A stretch of DNA of 64,000 nt from Intestinibacter bartlettii (GTDB lineage Bacteria > Bacillota > Clostridia > Peptostreptococcales > Peptostreptococcaceae). Positions 61,456 to 64,000 of the stretch are shown here, piece after piece. The position numbers and the translations under genes are program-made. How positions within the stretch are numbered: the first letter of the stretch is position 1; every line of letters begins with the position of its first letter. The notes under the pieces were generated by a model. That model did not search any database. It was not told the origin of the DNA and saw only the letters and a program-made list of their open reading frames with translations. The stretch lies in assembly GCF_018917435.1 (NCBI RefSeq), contig NZ_JAHLOQ010000009.1, forward strand, positions 1 to 64,000, in the 5' to 3' direction.

Positions 61456-62094
61456 ATGGGAAGGTATTATAAAATAATACTATCATTTATTGTAGCTGTT
61501 TTTATGGGTACTAGCACTATATCTGCATATGAAGGAAATGGATTGGATTTTATAAGAATTACTTCTTTACTTAAACAAATACAAAACAAAGATAATGAAG
61601 TATTAAATTTATATGACTTAAAGAATAAAAAAGATGAAGATATAATTTCATGTGTAAGAAATGTTGAAACCTCGGTTAACGATATTGAGAACACAAAACA
61701 AGATGTGGCTCAAGAAGAAACCCAAGCAGTCATGCGTTTAAGTGATGAGCAATTGAATTTATTATCAAAATTGGTGGCAGCTGAAGCCAGAGGCGAAAGC
61801 TATGAAGGACAAGTTGCTGTGGCAGCAGTAGTTTTAAATAGAGTTAAGGATGCTAGATTTCCTGATTCTATAGAAGGAGTAATATATCAGAAAAATGCAT
61901 TTTCAGTTGTTAGGGATGGATATATAGATGCCCAACCTACTGAAGAATCATATAAAGCAGCAAAGGAAGCACTATATGGTAGTGATCCAACAAATAATGC
62001 TATTTATTTTTGGAATCCAGATATATCAACATGCAGTTGGATAAACACATTAAATCCACACTTAAGAATAGGCAATCATGTATTTGCAAGATAA
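61456..62094 (+). CDS. SleB-like cell wall hydrolase
   Basis: A 212-residue exported protein with a signal peptide at ~1-24 and a C-terminal Hydrolase_2 (SleB) domain (~95-212). The active Glu is in LVAAEARGESYEGQVAVAAVVLNR. It has IYFWNPDIS and HLRIGNHVFAR. SleB-type enzymes are lytic transglycosylases acting on spore cortex or cell wall. The usual N-terminal peptidoglycan-binding domain is replaced by a charged linker, so it resembles SleB's catalytic half. AAAGGAGAG precedes the ATG. Confidence 0.9.
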   Translation: MGRYYKIILSFIVAVFMGTSTISAYEGNGLDFIRITSLLKQIQNKDNEVLNLYDLKNKKDEDIISCVRNVETSVNDIENTKQDVAQEETQAVMRLSDEQLNLLSKLVAAEARGESYEGQVAVAAVVLNRVKDARFPDSIEGVIYQKNAFSVVRDGYIDAQPTEESYKAAKEALYGSDPTNNAIYFWNPDISTCSWINTLNPHLRIGNHVFAR

Positions 62095-62114
62095 TTGTAA
62101 TTATAGATTATAGA

Positions 62115-62175
62115 AATGCTCTTTTTACATAGACAAACATAAAAATGTGTCTTTGTAGAAGGGGCATATTTTAAT
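62115..62175 (+). terminator. Terminator after the SleB-like gene
   Basis: A long hairpin from ATGCTCTTTTTACATAGACA pairing with the strand TGTCTTTGTAGAAGGGGCAT (G-T pairs and one mismatch), then ATTTTAATT. Confidence 0.8.
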
Positions 62176-62303
62176 TGATAATAGAGATTATAACTGATAT
62201 AATTTTTTTGATATAATTTCAAAAATGTATAATGTTTATTAAAAGATGTATATATTTTATATTATTTATATAGTTTTGAAATAGTATAGCGTAGGAGGAA
62301 ATT

Positions 62304-62714
62304 ATGGATATTAACATAAATATAGTAACAACACAGTTTAATGAATTAGGTGAAAAAAATATTATAAAATCAAATTCAGAAGGAACTTTATATCAAAAGA
62401 AAGACCATAAATATATAATATATAAACAAATTGAAGATGGAGAGGAAATAACAACATCTTTAAAAATAGAAGAAAATCAAGTAACTATAAAAAGATTTGG
62501 GGCTTTAAATTCAACATTACGATTTAAAGTTGGACATTCAGATATATCAAATTATCTTACACCACAAGGTGCTTTTGTTATAGAAAATCATACAAAGGAA
62601 CTTGATATTTTTGAAGGGGAAAACATATCAATATATATTGATTATGATATAAAAATAATGGATATGTTTACTGGAAGAAATGTTATTAACATAGAGATTA
62701 CAGAAAAAAATTAG
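62304..62714 (+). CDS. DUF1934/YwiB-family protein
   Basis: A 136-residue beta-barrel protein of the YwiB family, lipocalin-like in fold. It has SEGTLYQKKDHKYIIYKQ near the start, RFGALNSTLRFKVGH in the middle and an acidic FEGENISIYIDYDIKI. No function is known. AGGAGGAA precedes the ATG. In many Clostridia this gene lies near argS or tilS; here it is followed by tilS. Confidence 0.88.
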   Translation: MDININIVTTQFNELGEKNIIKSNSEGTLYQKKDHKYIIYKQIEDGEEITTSLKIEENQVTIKRFGALNSTLRFKVGHSDISNYLTPQGAFVIENHTKELDIFEGENISIYIDYDIKIMDMFTGRNVINIEITEKN

Positions 62715-62789
62715 TCTAATAAATAAAAAATTAGATATAATATTAGAGATAGATTTATTTTTAATAATTTATTGAAAATAATATTTTAT

Positions 62790-62820
62790 AAAGGTAGTTT
62801 AAAATACTACCTTTTGTTTA
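62790..62820 (+). terminator. Terminator after the ywiB-like gene
   Basis: AAAGGTAGT (62790-62798) pairs with ACTACCTTT (62806-62814), then TGTTTA. It lies in a 301-bp gap otherwise AT-rich. Confidence 0.8.
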
Positions 62821-62933
62821 ATTTATTTGTTATTATATGTATTATAGTTAATTTTATTTAATCTGCAAAAACGTACAAGGACTTAATATTTTTTTATAGA
62901 AAATATATAAACAATTGTAAGTTTAAATTTTGC

Positions 62934-62962
62934 TTGAAAGGATTTAAAATAATTTTTAATAA
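62934..62962 (+). promoter_or_regulatory. Candidate promoter of tilS
   Basis: TTGAAA, 17 bp, TAATAA, about 50 bases before the start codon. Confidence 0.35.
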
Positions 62963-63015
62963 ATTTAATTACGAATATATTAAATAAATTGAAAGTTATT
63001 TAAAAGGGATAGAAT

Positions 63016-64000
63016 ATGATATTTGAAAAGGTACTAGATACAATAAATAGACATAATCTTATTGAAAAAGGAGATAAAATTGTATTAGGGATTTCTGGCG
63101 GTCCAGATTCAGTTTGTCTTCTACATATATTAAATCGATTAAAAGAAACATTAGATATAGAAATTTATGCTGCCCATCTAAATCATCAGATTAGAGGAAT
63201 TGAAGCACAAAAAGATGCTCTATATGTGACACAATTATGTGAAGAAATGGGTATAAAATATTTTGTAAAATCAATTGATGTTCCAAAATACTGCCAAGAA
63301 AATAAATTATCTATTGAAGATGGAGCCAGAAAATTAAGATATGAAATGTTCTATGAAATAATGAGAAGAACTCATGCTAATAAGATAGCGATTGCTCATA
63401 ATGAAAATGACCAAGCTGAAACAGTACTTATGAGAATTATGAGAGGTACTGGACTTCAAGGGTTAAGAGGAATTGAGTATATAAGAGATCAAGTTATCAT
63501 AAGACCAATATTAGACATAGAGAGAAGTGAGATAGAGGATTATTGTGAACAACACAATTTAAATCCAAGAATAGATCAAACTAATCTAGATCCAATCTAT
63601 ACGAGAAATAAAATCAGATTAAAACTTATTCCATATATGCAGGAGAATTTCAATTCAAATGTAATTAAATCTATAGTTAGAATGAGTAGTACTGTAAAAG
63701 AAGATAGTGATTATATAGAATCAAGTGCACTTATGAAATTTGAAGAAATATGCGAAGTTTCAGATGAAAGTATTGAAATACCAGTAGATTTATTTGTAGA
63801 ATTACATAATTCAATAAAATACAGGGTTCTTAGATATGCAATAAAATACGTTTTAGGAGATACTAATTTTATTGATCATAAGCATATATTGGAGATTATA
63901 GAATTAGAACCAGAAAAAAAAGTAGGCAAAAAATTAAATCTTCCAAGAGGTTTATTTGTATATAGAAAGAAAAATAGTATAATAATTACTATAAAAGAAA
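63016..64000 (+). CDS. tilS: TilS, tRNA(Ile)-lysidine synthase, truncated by window end
   Basis: The frame is open from the ATG at 63016 to the end of the window (about 328 residues), so the C-terminus is missing. The PP-loop SGGPDS is at 27-32. HLNHQIRG and AHNENDQAETVLMRIMRGTGLQG are typical of TilS. It changes C34 of the minor tRNA-Ile(CAU) to lysidine, making it read AUA, an abundant codon in this AT-rich genome. AAAGGGAT lies before the start. In many Firmicutes hpt and ftsH follow. Confidence 0.95.
   Translation, partial: MIFEKVLDTINRHNLIEKGDKIVLGISGGPDSVCLLHILNRLKETLDIEIYAAHLNHQIRGIEAQKDALYVTQLCEEMGIKYFVKSIDVPKYCQENKLSIEDGARKLRYEMFYEIMRRTHANKIAIAHNENDQAETVLMRIMRGTGLQGLRGIEYIRDQVIIRPILDIERSEIEDYCEQHNLNPRIDQTNLDPIYTRNKIRLKLIPYMQENFNSNVIKSIVRMSSTVKEDSDYIESSALMKFEEICEVSDESIEIPVDLFVELHNSIKYRVLRYAIKYVLGDTNFIDHKHILEIIELEPEKKVGKKLNLPRGLFVYRKKNSIIITIKE

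Overview
This window is AT-rich chromosomal DNA from a low-GC Gram-positive anaerobe, most likely a member of the Peptostreptococcaceae (the Clostridioides difficile / Paraclostridium / Romboutsia neighbourhood). The evidence is the strong AGA and A/T-ending codon bias, strong GGAGG ribosome binding sites, T-box and PyrR leaders, and sporulation genes (yabG, a SPOCS+LysM protein resembling SipL, spoIIR, a SleB-like hydrolase). The gene order pyc / mcsA-mcsB-clpC / radA-disA-yacL / acoAB / ispD-ispF / proS-gltX and yabG-veg-sipL-ispE-gntR-spoIIR also fits. There is no prophage, integrase, transposase or CRISPR array. The window is mainly a core-genome region, and its unusual features are mostly in enzymes with altered active sites and in intergenic RNA or repeat structures.

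Layout. 1-410: end of a tRNA cluster (His partial, Lys, Cys, Arg, Val) closed by a perfect-palindrome terminator. 596-7210: a hypothetical gene, pyruvate carboxylase and an EF-G-like GTPase. 7499-15464: protein quality control and genome maintenance (mcsA, mcsB, clpC, radA, disA, yacL); ctsR is absent and McsB lacks most of its recognisable catalytic residues. 15648-19023: an orphan glucitol-type PTS IIA and IIB pair, then the E1 alpha and beta subunits of a pyruvate/acetoin dehydrogenase with no E2 or E3. 19428-24602: ispD, a candidate structured RNA, ispF, a T-box leader with proS, and gltX, followed by a GC-rich tandem palindromic repeat. 24989-29840: membrane proteins (YitT, a GPH-family symporter, an APC permease, a DUF457-like protein). 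30202-32659: an amino-acid ABC transporter operon with atypical arginine codons. 32922-37610: a dehydratase-like SDR, luxS, a stand-alone MetH reactivation protein and a MetH that lacks that domain. 37839-42449: a two-gene chromate-type transporter divergent from a LysR regulator, an M29 aminopeptidase and a nitroreductase-like protein. 42492-47941: a pyrimidine operon (pyrF-carA-carB) behind two tandem PyrR-type attenuators. 47942-55624: a hairpin-rich gap, a DUF3298-like protein, RNA-modification enzymes, UPF0489 and SEC-C proteins, a DXS-like enzyme with a remodelled substrate pocket, a flavin reductase and a DUF1638 protein. 55773-64000: the sporulation and isoprenoid block, ending in a tilS truncated by the window edge.

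How the genes work together. ispD, ispF and ispE supply three steps of the MEP isoprenoid pathway; the DXS-like gene probably does not supply its first step. luxS, metH and the MetH activator form an activated-methyl-cycle group. pyrF and carAB are controlled together by UMP/PyrR attenuation. proS is controlled by uncharged tRNA-Pro. The yabG to tilS stretch mixes sporulation genes under predicted sigma-F and sigma-K type promoters with housekeeping genes.

The most interesting items are the degenerate McsB beside an intact phosphoarginine-binding ClpC, the tandem GC-rich repeat at 24685-24816, the candidate RNA at 20214-20317, the tandem PyrR attenuators, the orphan PTS IIA/IIB pair and the DXS-like enzyme.
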